A DNA stretch of 64,000 nt from assembly GCA_019915015.1 (NCBI GenBank), contig JAHBBC010000001.1, positions 1,488,001 through 1,552,000 of the forward strand. Direction: 5' to 3'. Numbering within the stretch: the first letter of the stretch is position 1; each line of letters begins with the position of its first letter. This document shows positions 1 through 11,439 of this stretch, piece by piece. Made by a program: the position numbers and the translations under genes. The DNA is from Auriscalpium vulgare. Lineage: Eukaryota > Basidiomycota > Agaricomycetes > Russulales > Auriscalpiaceae. The notes under the pieces were generated by a model that was given only the letters and a program-made list of their open reading frames with translations, made no database searches and was not told the origin of the DNA.

Positions 1-1139
1 GAAGGTCGGCGCGGGCAAGGCACGGGCAAGGCGCGGGTGGCGCGCGTCGTTCACGTTCACTGCTTCACCCTGGCTCGTTCAGTCTCCGAGGGCCCATATA
101 ATGCTATAAATCTCATATTAAAAATGTTGTAGCTATGCATAATGCAATAGACCTCATAAGATCTGACTGTGCAAAGAATTGAACAAAAGTTGGTGACGAG
201 AGTGTTGCAATAAATGGGGACCGTGAGAGCGGTCGCTACTGGTCTACCGATAGTATGGAGACGGGGTCGTTGGCGAGGGGTTGTTGAAGGAGGGCGGTGA
301 CCGGTGACGGCGCGGGATGATGCATGATGACGACGCACGTAGCGGCAATGGAATGTGATGACGACGTGACGACGCGGGTGGGAAACAGATGAGAGCTGGC
401 AGCGGCGCCGGCGCAAGCATGATAACCTCTTCACCATCGGTGTATAGTTTCCTGCTCGAGGGGAAGAATCAAGATGGCCCAGAATGATGGGAGCTGCTAA
501 CAAAGCCACTGCTACTCACCATGATTCTGAAGACTCATTATAGGATGGAAGAACAACTGGATTACAGAGCCAATCGTTTGAGCCAATCATTAGGTACTGA
601 TACAGTAGTAGCACATCGGTCATAATTTCCGCGCCGATTTTAATGCCCGCCACCACTTGGTAGCGCCGCGCGCGTGCGTGACGGCGGCGGCGGGCGGTGG
701 GTCGGCGTCGACGCCGTGCGCGGTGGTGCGGCGGCGTCTGGAGGGCGGGTTGCGCGCGAGTGGTGATGAAGACGGTGGCGGGCCAGCGGTGGCGGCATCG
801 GGAGGGCGACATCGCTGCGCGAGAGCTTGATGCGTCGGCGTCATGGTTGTGCGCAGGAGGCTCGCTGGCGCGAAAGTGGCTGCGATGGGGGCAGACTCTA
901 GATGGATGATAGGCGATCTGTTATACAGAGCAGAATCTAATGGATGATAGGCGATTATACAGAGCAGACTTGGCAGTAGACTGTCACGAAGACGGGAACC
1001 ACCATGCGCGCGCTTCGTATGACCCTAACCTATGTCGATGAGTAGCAACGAAGGGAAAAAGCAGGCTTTACATATCAACCCAGCCATATCTACAGCACTA
1101 CTCTTACAACATCGACAAACCGGAGCAGAGCTATCTCAC
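1..1139. other. Gene-poor left end, no supported gene
   Basis: Only short ORFs with arginine-, proline- or alanine-rich low-complexity translations are present on either strand, and none shows a recognisable domain or a consistent splice structure. The stretch 640-800 is very GC-rich (CGGCGG-type runs), which by itself generates long antisense ORFs. The 3' end of the following reverse-strand gene lies at 1140. A short direct repeat at 902-970 is listed separately. Nothing else can be supported here. Confidence 0.6.
902..970. repeat. Two-copy direct repeat
   Basis: Two copies of a roughly 30-bp unit stand one after the other at about 902-934 and 940-970. Both contain ATGGATGATAGGCGAT followed by ATACAGAGCAGA; the first has five extra bases (CTGTT) between the two blocks. 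No protein-coding context is seen. Confidence 0.7.
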
Positions 1140-4100
1140 TCATACATGCCCCAGGCTGTCGAACACCACCGCCATTTTCCGGAGGAACCCCTCACGCTCA
1201 CCGGCAAATTGCCTGTCCATCTCGCGCTGCTCCGCAAGGTGCCTCTCCAGCATCTCGCGCCGCCTCACCTCCAGCTCCGCTTTGCGCCCTTCGGCCTCTC
1301 GGATAGCAGCACTCACTTCGTCCTTTTGCGCCGAAGACAGTTCGTCAGGTAGTGCGGCGGCAATTTGGGTTTGAACCTGATCTGAGTCGACGTGAGCGGC
1401 TGTCTCGGCAGCGGATGGTTGAGTAGTGGTTGCTATTGGAGGCTCCGCAACGTCGATTTCACGAGAATAAAAAGCCTCGTCTGGGTGACGCGCGGGCGCA
1501 GCGGACGCTGGCTGGGGTTAACAACGCAGCCGGGTGAGTCCATATGGATACCAGCGGACACCGAAATAGCTGACCACTTCGTTTTGGGACGGTAGATTAG
1601 CGTCCTCCTGCGCAGGGCGAGGCTTATACGGGACGCACGGCGCGCGGCGCAGCCCGCAAAGCACGCACCCCCTGCGCTTTTCGCCACTGCGCAGACACGG
1701 GCAGCGCGTGCCTTTCCTTGTGCTCGCATAATGGCACGTCTCGCACTCGACCTGTCGGAAGACGTCTCGTCATGAATCCTGCGAGGAGTGAACAGCGTGC
1801 GCACCTCGTTCGTCGGCGCACCGTACACGCCAACGACATACCGCGAAGACGTCTCAGCCTTCTCAACGTAAGCTACGATGACGTTCGCCGCGTATTTCGC
1901 TTCGTCCTCTTTGTCACCGAGACGGTGTGGGAGGATGTGCACTTCTCCGTGTCGCTCGTCCTGTGGAATGATCTGCCGCGGTGTTTTTATATCGTATGGA
2001 TGACACGCAAGCGCTAGAGATTAACGTACCGGCTTACCAGCGGCGGACCGTAGCGTAACGGATGTCGTTGTGGCCACTTGCTCGATGTCTTCCTCTTCCT
2101 CTTCGTCGTCCTCATCTTCATCTTCGTTAATGTAGAGACTGCACGGAGCTCTGTGCAGCGAGCACAGAGAGCATCCGCTCGTGTTCGGGTGGTTCTTGTG
2201 AATATCCACGAGGCACGGCACATCAACTTCACGGCACTTTTCGCATTCAATCTGCGCTCTCTGTTCAGCATGATCTGAAGGATGCCGTAGATAGCATACA
2301 TACCTCATGACGTGGCCACGAGTACCTGCCCACGAGGTATCTCTGCGTGCTACGTTTCTTATCTGCCAGCGTTAGCCCAGCAAGACATACTCCCCCGGGA
2401 ACTGCTCGTCGTTGTCAACAAACATCGGCAACTCGGAGTCTCCTGGACGTCTCAGCCCGTGGTCAGCTTCCGAAAACCGCTGTGTAGTGCCATCCATATG
2501 TTTGTCTGCAAAAAATCTGCACACACAATTAGCACGGAGTCGCAGATCTGCAGCCCTGCTCACCGCACACGCCTCTCCGCGCAGCACACACAACGTGCAT
2601 GCATCGCCTGGGCCCGGAAAGCACGGGACTTTGTGTTCCGCGCACTGCGTACACGCCGTCTGCAACGAAGTGAGCGCGGACAATAGGGGCGACGAGGACG
2701 TGGCATACTGGGCTCTGAGGCTGGGACTGCATCCCCACTGCGTACTCGGTCGCTTCTTCAGGCTGGTCCTGTCGGACCTCGATGACTACCGTGACGGTGT
2801 CGCGCGGGAGCCTGCGGAGCTCGTCTGTACACGTCAGGCGACGTGGCTCAAATGCTTCTGTGCTCTGCCTATGCAAAATCCCTGGATTTATGCCGTTCAA
2901 GGCGGGAGCTATGAATGCGAAGACTATGGTGAGGACCCTGAATGGGAAATTGACCGTGACGGGGCCTCACCGCTACTATCTGGAAGCTTAGCGAAGTAGT
3001 CCGATATTAAATTGTCTTTCATCGCGCGTACGGTTTCTTGAAGAGGCTCCGCAAGGCTAGCAAGCGCTGGTTGCTGAAGAGGCTTGCACGGCCGCTTTCG
3101 TAGCGAGCATAGTGTGCAGACTGCAATCGGTCCTTTGAAGCACGGTGCGTTCCCAGCTGCGTAGCACCCCGCACACTGCGCCTGCGAAGCAATCAGCATC
3201 AAAGTAGAAGGAAGGACATAATATGCGCACTATATTGCGAGGAGATGATGACAAGCCAACAAGATACCTGCTGGGGTCGATGCGCACGACGATCGCATCG
3301 GCAGGCAGCTCTGATTCGTCGTCGTCATGGACGAAGCTGATCTCGCTCGCTGTCCATGTTTCGGTCTTCCGCGGCCGTCCCTTCGGTCGCTTCGTTGAGC
3401 TCGGCACATGAGTACTGTTCCCGGCGTCGTCGTCGTCGCCCTTGTGGACACGCTTGCGCTCGGGCAGCGAGATCGGGGCAGCATGACTTGCATGCGAGAT
3501 GTGTGGACCTGTGTCCACATTGCGTGAAGCCGAAGAGTAGCTTGCTAGAAGGAGGGGCGAGGGAGCAGCGCGACTGGGCGCAGGAGAAATAGGGGCTGAC
3601 GTCGGGGTCAGCATATACTGATACTGGATATCAACGCTTGTCGTGGAAATATCTGGATACTTGTACGCATTAGTGATGTCCTCCATGGACACGTTCAATT
3701 GAGCAGAGCGATCCGACACATTGACCCCTGAACGAACGCATAAAATGCCGCGCAGACAAAAACGAATATAAAATGTGACGCACATTCGTCCCACCACCGG
3801 TATCCGGTAAAAGAGACCCGTCGAACTTAACCTCAACAGGGGAGCCGATTTCGACGTCAAAAGGGTCGAAACTCCATGCCTGTGCGCCGCTTGTAGGTGC
3901 TCGCAGGAGAGCGGCTTGCGCTCTGATGATGAGTGCGGGGAAGTTGGCACTTAGTGGAAGGTTCGATACATATCGGAGCGCAGTTAGCTGTAGCATTCAA
4001 ACTGAGTTGCCAGAGACTGAAAGATATTATACGAGGCGCACCACTTCGTTCGCATAAAGATTGTAGTATGGAGCGCGGTGAGAAACTGCCAAAGCACGAA

Positions 4101-4281
4101 TCCGCATGTTTGCGGTATATATCCGCGCAGCATGGTACAACGCCTTTCTATCGTACGGAAGCGGTGAGCCTTGCATTATTTGTCGCACTCGTCGCAGTGG
4201 ACTCCGAGTGAGGCGGAAATAGGGGTAGGGATTTCGATCAATATTGGGAGGGAAGACATCCCGGGCAACGAACCAGCTCAT
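1140..4281 (-). CDS. Protein with four tandem six-cysteine (Zn2Cys6-like) modules and a C-terminal coiled coil
   Basis: About 11 exons on the reverse strand. Four repeated modules are seen, each made of a first exon ending in a block like RY.VG...P.. and a second exon with a cysteine cluster. Cluster spacings: module A (about 3089-3176) CX2CX7CX7CX2CX6C; module B (about 2570-2652) CX2CX6CX7CX2CX6C; module C (about 2144-2246) CX2CX6CX13CX2CX6C; module D (about 1632-1745) a longer variant with seven Cys. Module B exactly matches the GAL4-type consensus spacing. All four cluster exons start at a phase-0 intron, and consecutive modules are joined in frame by GT-AG introns (donor 2970, acceptor 2909; donor 2029, acceptor 1973). 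The last about 80 codons are E/R/Q-rich and probably coiled coil, ending at TGA 1142-1140. The ATG at 4281 is tentative; an in-frame exon might lie upstream to about 4574. The join between the two halves of module C's first exon (2367-2385) is irregular. DNA binding is inferred only from spacing. Confidence 0.62.
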
Positions 4282-4812
4282 CGATTTCTGCGGAAACAGG
4301 AGGCGCTAACTTGATGAGCGTAAGTACGGATAGAACCGTTGCTCGTACCCTGCAGAGCTGCTCACTGTATCCGAGTCACTGGACGCCTACTCCCTGCGAT
4401 TCTGGGGCAATGGGCGACTAATGCGCGGACACGCTGCACCATCGTAAAGTGACGTCGACGTAGAAGACGATAATCTTGTCTAATTGTCAATCTCTCGGCG
4501 TTGAGAGCATTCGATGGCAAGCGGAGCCAGGCGGACGAAAATCTCGTAGTCAACGGAATGGCAGTATACGTCATCCAAACCCTAACCTGAATAGCCCGTC
4601 AAATGTGGATAGAAAAGGGACCCTTGAAAAAGTCAATGAAGTTGTTTTGCGGGACCAGGCATGCCCGTCAGGGCTGTGGGTATTCACTATTACTGATGAA
4701 TATAGGGTATAAAGGATAATGTATGGATGATGTATGGATGACAAGCGACGAAGCAGAGCAGAATGCACTGTGGAGTAAAGCAACAAAACAAAGAAGTGTA
4801 ACCCTCGGTCGT
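4282..4812. other. Intergenic; possible extra 5' exon of the cysteine-cluster gene
   Basis: A reverse-strand ATG ORF at 4362-4574 could splice in phase to the exon starting near 4287 (acceptor CCGCAG), but the donor (GTGACT) is weak and the peptide has no recognisable feature. Around 4720-4740 there is a small duplicated GTATGGATGAT motif. The next gene ends at 4813. Nothing firm can be called. Confidence 0.4.
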
Positions 4813-7800
4813 CTACGGCGTGCGTGGGTTGCCACGATTACCCAGCGGCTGTCGCGACGCCTGGCCGTGGCTCCAAAAGTCCTTGAGCCGGCGTTGGCCC
4901 GAATTCTGCAAGGCGACGCGCTGGTAATGAACGCGCAGCGAGAGTCGCTTCAGCGCAGCCTTCGCCCGCGATCGGTCCAAATGTGCCGCGCGCGTGTCCA
5001 CTGCGCCATGTCGTCAACAAGCAGTTCTCGCAGACAGAGAACGGGACGCACCGATCTTCCCATGAAGCAGATCCAGATTCTTCTTTACGAGTTCGAGAGG
5101 CGCCGGGTCTTTGCCTTTGCGCGGGCTGCTCTCCAGTGCTGCGACTTGCGTCATCCGCCTCAGCACCCCTTCCTCAGCGACGTAGCTCTCGATACCAGAG
5201 AGCGCAGCGCCGAGAACGCCAACGCGAGACGAAAGTGCCTCGTAGTCTGTCTCATCTGCGACTTCGAAGAGCCCCTTGATATCGCCGAGGATCTCAATGA
5301 GCGGAGTGAGGGAAGGCAAGAGCGAGTAGTTGGCCTGTCCATTGGTGAGCATGCGATGAGATCACGACGCTGAGTGTACTTACGGCTTCCAAGACGTGGT
5401 CCGTGAGAAGATGGTGTGCGATGCAGCGGGAGATGCGCAGGGACGGCGGGGAGGAGCGGGCGAAGAACGACAGCAAGTGCTTCTGGTTGGTGATAGACAG
5501 CGTCGACGCGAGCAAGAACACCTTTTCGGCAACTGCGGCCTCCTGGAAATACCAATCTATCAGAAGCGGCGAGACGCTATATGCACACAACGACACGCAC
5601 AAGACTTCCTGCCACAGAATCTGGCTCCAGCGTTGCCGGCAGCTCTGCGCACAGGGCCACCAAGGCCATGAGAACATTCCTCTGCGTCTCGGCGGATGCG
5701 TTGATGTCCAAACCGCATAGGAGCATGGCGATGAAGAATTCGGGCATAGCAGCGACATCCAGCGACTGGAACCTGAACAACATGAGCTTCGTGGGTTAAT
5801 GAGAGATCTGGGAGGAAAGCTTACTTCGCCAGAGAGGTGACGAGCTCCACCATTCGATCGATCACGACGCCCCGGTTCAGAGACGCGTCTAAAGAGACCG
5901 TCGGCGCCAATTCGCCATTCCTCTGGGCAAACACAAGGAGATCGCCTCGTAGGCCTATTTGCGCAAACGTCTGCGCCAAGAGACTTGACGAGAGCGGGGA
6001 GGCGAGCTTTGCTTCGGACAAGACCAGGAACTGCAGTGCAGAACGCGATGGAGCCAACAGCGCTGGTCGTGTTTGTCAGGCCTGCAACATGCATAGTGAG
6101 AATGGGGCTGACCTTCTTGGTAAAGCCATTGATTGAGCCGCGGTGACCGCCCGAGGTCTTCAGGCGTTGGGAGTTGGGAGTTCAAAATAAAATACACCGA
6201 TTCAGCGTCTATGAACTCGATAAGCCATTGAATGAGACCTCTGCGATCCAACGCACCTTGTGTCTTCACAACATCAGCAAGCATTTTCAAGACAGGATTC
6301 TGTACAACCGTCTCCTCATCAACCCAGCCAGGTACAGGCCGTTCCACTTCCATAGTGTCCGCATGTTGCCCACTAGGTATCCAGATGTTGACGCCAACCT
6401 GCCAGTCTCCCCGTGCATTCGCGCCGTGATCACGGTCTCCGTCTAAAATCTTGCCGACCGCCTTGCCCTCCTTCTCGCCGAGTAGCCGCTCCCTGTCCTC
6501 TGCGCCGACCTCCTCGTCCTCGTCCGCCGTGGAAATCTCGCCGTCGTACCGCATGTGCAGCGCAGCGCCCGCAGCACGTCGAGCGGCATCTTCATCCGCG
6601 AGCGCTTCGTCCTCTAGGTCTTCGTCATCAAGAATCGAGTCCACGTCGTCCGGGTCGTGACTCTCCGCGCGCCGCTGCGCGTCCATGCCACCGCCTTGCC
6701 GTTCCGTCTTCTTCTTCTCTCGCAGCATGGCCTCGAGAGGATTGGCTCCTCTCTTCTTCCCTTTCGTCGCCATCGTCAGCGGTGCTGGCGCCCGGGGTTC
6801 GCGGGCCGGACGTGACACGAGCGGGGAGCTGGTGCTACGCTGCGAACGCGTGGTGCGTGTCGACGCGCCTAGGACGGGTGCTGAAGTGACACGCGAGCCG
6901 TGGCTTCGGGTGCTGTATGCAACAGGGGAAATAGAGCGAGACGGGCCTGCTGATGGGGAATCAGGGGATGTGAGGGTAGGCGTGGCTGTTCGGCGGGACC
7001 GCAGACTGCGAGAATCTGAGCTGAATTTCGAGGAAGATGCCTGTCGACTGTAATGCAAACGCATATACATAACTGAACTGAAATGGAGACTAAATATGTA
7101 CTCACCGATCTGCGGCTGTCTTCCCACCAGCTCGCCGGGCAGCAAAAGGATTGTCGTCTTCGTCACTGCTGCTGTCCGAGAGCTCCATGAGTTCTCGATG
7201 AATCTCATCTTCAGGCGACGAATGCACAGCAAGTGCAGCCTGCGCACGTATATCTGCGATGATCTGCGCTGTTTTGGATTTACCGTCGAGCGGTACGACG
7301 GCAGATACATCATCAATGTCCTCGGCGAGGACCTCGGCTTCTGGTGGAGGTGTGAATGGGCGGAAGTCGGGCATCTTGCTCTTCGAGGGCGTCTGGTCAG
7401 GTGTGTCAGGAGCGGAGGCGAGAGACGGTGTGGCATCAGACAGTGACGACGAGAAGCCCAGTGACACGGGAAGGTCGAGCGGGTCGGTGTCCATCGCGTC
7501 GGGTGAGAAGGACTCAAAATGAAGATCGTCTGTTGGTAGGCCGGCAGCGTCCAAGCGCCATGCCTGCACATTATCCACCAACTCGCGAGCATCCCGCACG
7601 ACCACAGGCTTCACAGCCCCCAGCTCTTGTTCGTCACTCTGGCTGCTTGGTACAAGCTCGTCTGAGCCTGCCACTTCGAGGCGGGGCTTCTTGTTCTGCG
7701 AGCGCCGTGGGGTGCGTTTAGGAGTTGCTTGAGGCGGCACAGGCGTAACCAGCGTAACGGGAGCTTTGCATTTGAGATTGGAGGGGGACGCGATGGAAAT

Positions 7801-8331
7801 GGGATGCAGACCGTTATCGTCCTGGTGTTTGCGCTTCTTGGTGGTAGTGGTGCGCATCTCTTGTGCTGGTCGTACGGGGGTAGAGGGGAATGGGGCAACG
7901 AGGGCGGGAGCAGGAATGATACGAAGAGCGTCGGGGGTCCTATGACTGGCAGAGACACGCGACCGATGTGGTTTGTGGGCAGCAATGGGGTCGAAATATG
8001 TTGAAGTTCTTGTGGCTGGAGGAGGGGCCACACTCTGCTTGGAACTTGGACCAGCGGTCGCCTTTTCATACTTCCGAACGGGTTTCTGGGCCGGGGTGGA
8101 AGCAACAGAAACGATCGCCGCAGCTTTGCGTTTCCCCTGAGCCGTCGCCGATGGCTGGGGCCTTTGGGTGGATTGGCTAGAGCCTGGCTGCGAGGAGGCT
8201 GGCTGCGAGGAGGCTGGTATGCTGCTGCCGATGTCGGACGACCTACGAAAGAACGAGTCTATCGTGGATTGCTTGCTGCACTTGGTCGAGCCCGAGGCTG
8301 GCGAACTTCCACTTCCCCGCCCTCGCCTCAT
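4813..8331 (-). CDS. Nuclear protein with N-terminal PIP box, candidate CANIN/SLF2-like
   Basis: Seven exons (8331-7106, 7047-6113, 6062-5825, 5772-5601, 5542-5384, 5334-5052, 5000-4813) give a continuous 1066-residue protein; all splice phases agree. The ATG at 8331 was chosen because the longer open frame upstream begins only with a non-ATG codon. Residues 21-28 read QSTIDSFF, a textbook PCNA-interacting (PIP) box. The next about 600 residues are Ser/Pro/Lys-rich and probably disordered, with basic clusters fit for nuclear import. From about residue 560 a conserved-looking region begins (NPLEAMLREKKK, an acidic stretch, then an alpha-helical C-terminal half with ALCAELPATL and TDYEALSSRVG). 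The architecture suggests the CANIN-type proteins linked to SMC5/6, but that is a recollection-based inference, not proof. A genome-maintenance role via PCNA is plausible. Confidence 0.72.
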
Positions 8332-8731
8332 TTTTGTGATCGGGAGGAATAATGACGACGCGACGCGTCTCGCGTAGCTACGCGGCTGTTGTGAGCAGGT
8401 GGGGATAGAGCAACGGTGTGGTCGAGAGCTCCTCGTGCCCAGATGGACCGATGGAAGGAGTTGAAGAGAATGCGGAAAGAGAGAAAGCAACTGCGGTAGA
8501 GACGGAGAGCGCGACGCCAACTCGCGGAAGTCGCGTTCGGTGTTCTGCGCGTGGGAATCGCACTACGAACGCGCGAGAGAGCTGGTATCAGATAAGCGGC
8601 GTGATTATCAGATAAGCGGCTTGGACTCGCACTTCCACCAGCGAACTGCTCCGGTGCGTGTGTTTCGACAATGTTGTTGATACACGAGCGCTCATACTAC
8701 TCATCTGGCCCGTATAACACTCAGGGTGAGC

Positions 8732-11162
8732 ATGTCTGACTCCCCTCCCAGACTCCCACACGTCCTTGACACCTTTCAAGACCCCTCGGAGCTTCCTCTC
8801 TCCGGCATCGTCTCAACCAACATGTCCCCTCACACCCCTCACGACCAGGAGCATGAACCCCTCCTCGACTCAGCAGACGACGCGTCCCCTCGCTTCTCCT
8901 CTCGCTCAAGGTGGTGGAAGACAGCATCCCCAATATGGTGCGTTCTTGTTATAGCGTTCCCATCACCATCTTCGACTTGCCATCAGGATCGCGCCCGTCG
9001 TCCTCGTGTCGTCGCTATGTGTGCGTTGCGCGTGTTTATGTGCTTGTTTCATGCCTGAAGGTTTCTTGTGTGCAGCGCGGCATGACCCTCGCGCCCCGCA
9101 TCGAGGTCTACACGGCTATAGCATGTCGAGCCTTACATGATGCGCCGACGGCAACACTTGCCTCTGGATATAACGCGTTCTATGCACCCTCTCTCCTACC
9201 CTCCAACTCTTCCGAGCATTCCGCCAATGTCGTCCTTCCCGATATCCCCGCCAGTGTAATGGACGAGTGCTCCGCAGACCCCAAGGTACAAGCCCGTGCT
9301 GCCCGTATCCAAGCATGTAAGTCATGGGGCGCTGGCATTATTCATCGTGTGTTGAGTCTCCCTCGCAGCCGTGAAGACAACCGAGAGTGTCCTGAGCGCA
9401 GTGACTACCGGCTGGTTGAGTCACCTCGGCGACCTGTACGGCCGGAAGAAGATCCTCGGCCTGTCTATCTTTGGCGCCCTCTTCATGTCCGTGTTTTCGT
9501 CTGCTTTCCGAAGAGCCTTCCTTTACACACCTCTCTCAGGGACTTCATCTATATTCTTGTCTCTAGCCAGAATTCATTCTTCGGCAAGCATGGAGAGGCA
9601 TTTATCATTACAGCCCCACTCATCGAGGGCTTCCTCGGTGCCCAATCCACGTACAACGGTATCACGCATGCGTACGTTTTGAGGTCGTGAGCGGCCGGCA
9701 TCGCATGAATAACGCACGGGCAGATACGCAACTGACTGTACACCGGACGGCTCGCGGTCCAAGATCTTCTCCACAATGCAGGGCATGCTCTACGTCGGCC
9801 TCGCCGCAGGGCCATGGGTATTCACGCTTCTTCCCATCCGTGCTCAGTTGCTTATCTTCCGCTCAGATCAACGGCGCTGTGCTCAACTTCGTGCCGAACA
9901 GCGACACGAACAGCCTCTTCGCCCTCGCTATTGCGATCGCCGTCACTAACCTCGTTTTCGTCATCTTCATACTCCCGGAGTCGCTACCCCCATCCCGCCG
10001 TCTTGCGCAGTCAAGCTCCTCGCATGCAGACGACAAGCCCATCACCCGCGCTGTGAAGACGGTAGTGGACCAGATCGTCCGCCCCATCGCTGTATTTGTC
10101 CCACCGAAGTTAGACGGTGGCAGGAAGGGGCGTGACTGGAATCTGACACTCACAGGGATCACTCTCTTCATCTATATCCTCTCCATAGTGGGTTCTCTGT
10201 CGTCGCGTCTTAGGTTCTCTCCGACTGATAGCTATCCAGCAAGTGTACAATTTGAAGTATCTGTACGTGAAGCATGTCTACGATTGGAATGGCGAGCAGG
10301 TGCGAACACCGGTCAGCTTTCGCGCGGGCATTGCACTCACACATCTTCAGCTCGGATACTACATGTCACTCTTGTTCGTTACACGCGCGATCTTCCTGCT
10401 CCTCATTCTTCCAGGTACGTCCTTCCACGCGCCCTCTCCTTCTTCGCTCACCTCCACCCCAGCCGTCCTTACCTACTTCGCTCCGGACCGGCACCGCCGC
10501 ACGCTTAACTCTACACCAAGCGCGCTTGCCTCCGCAATCCGATTCGACCGGCGCATCGTCTCCATCTCCTTCTTCACTGACGCGTCCGCCAACGCACTTG
10601 TCGTGCTCTCGCCGACCTCGTCCCAGGCGCTCTTCGTGCTTCTAACCTCGCTCAACTCACTGACGTCCGGCGGCAACCCCGCGCTTCACTCGCTCGGCGC
10701 GGTCAGCCTCCAGGCGATGGGCAAGGGCGGCGAACTCGGGCTCGTGTTCGGCGCGCTCGGCGTCGTCAACGCCGTCGCGCACATCATCGCCGTGAGTCCT
10801 CTCTGCACTGCAGTGGATGCTTTGGGTTGATCTTGGCGCAGCCTGGGATATACGCGGCAATATACGGAGCGACGGTGGCCACCTTCCCCAAGATGATTTT
10901 CTTGATGAGCGCAGTGCTACTCTATAGCGCCGTCGTAATGCTCCTGGGCATCCGCCCGAACATCAATCTGCGGCCTGAAGAGCCCGAGGCAGCGTCGTCG
11001 GTATATCAGGACCTGCCTCCGTCTCCGGAGGAAGCAACCGCAGGGACCGAAGCGCCGGAGGGAAACCAGCGGAAGCGCGGAAGGCGTCATGACAGAGATC
11101 CGAGTGAGGATGCACGACGCGCGTCCGTCATGCGGATATCAGTATCAGAAGAGACATTGTAG
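8732..11162 (+). CDS. MFS transporter
   Basis: Eleven exons (8732-8937, 8987-9020, 9076-9316, 9369-9498, 9540-9671, 9724-9817, 9867-10187, 10240-10299, 10351-10414, 10463-10791, 10842-11162) give 643 residues with all phases consistent. The first membrane helix follows a hydrophilic N-terminus containing EPLLD, an acidic dileucine-type sorting motif. The MFS signature between helices 2 and 3 reads GDLYGRKKILG. A large cytosolic loop after about residue 290 separates the two six-helix halves, and a basic hydrophilic tail ends the protein. The intron at 9499-9539 uses a rare GTCTGC donor. It most resembles the basidiomycete general-substrate/HIAT1-like (TetA-type) MFS group, so a drug or small-organic-solute proton antiporter is likely; the substrate cannot be read from sequence. 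Confidence 0.9.
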
Positions 11163-11439
11163 AGTATATTGGTTGTATAGGCTACCTTGGTCCCGCTTAG
11201 CTGCATCGCACACTTCTTACAGCTGGATCTATCCGCCTTTGAGAGAAGGAAAGAGAAAGAATGACATTGGATAATACAGGTGTACATAGATATACAATCC
11301 CAGACGCTGCAGAACAAGTAGGACCTCGCAGAGAGCATACAGGGCAGAGGAGAACGGATCCAAAAAGATAACAGATACAGCAAACGAGAACAGATACAGC
11401 ACGAGACAGGGCCGCCGACAGGAAGATGCGCCATCAGAT

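Noticed and set aside
57..509. 150-codon reverse ORF
   Set aside because: Composition is that of random GC-rich DNA, no domain, no splice partner.
1032..1352. 106-codon forward ORF
   Set aside because: It is antisense to the E/R/Q-rich C-terminal exon of the four-module gene, whose reverse reading is far more protein-like and joins in phase to upstream exons.
5955..7592. 545-codon continuous reverse ORF taken as one protein
   Set aside because: It mixes exon 2 of the PIP-box gene with read-through of two introns; correct splicing leaves this frame on both sides.
8332..8520. N-terminal extension of the PIP-box protein
   Set aside because: Begins with a non-ATG codon; the first ATG in frame is 8331 and gives a sensible start.
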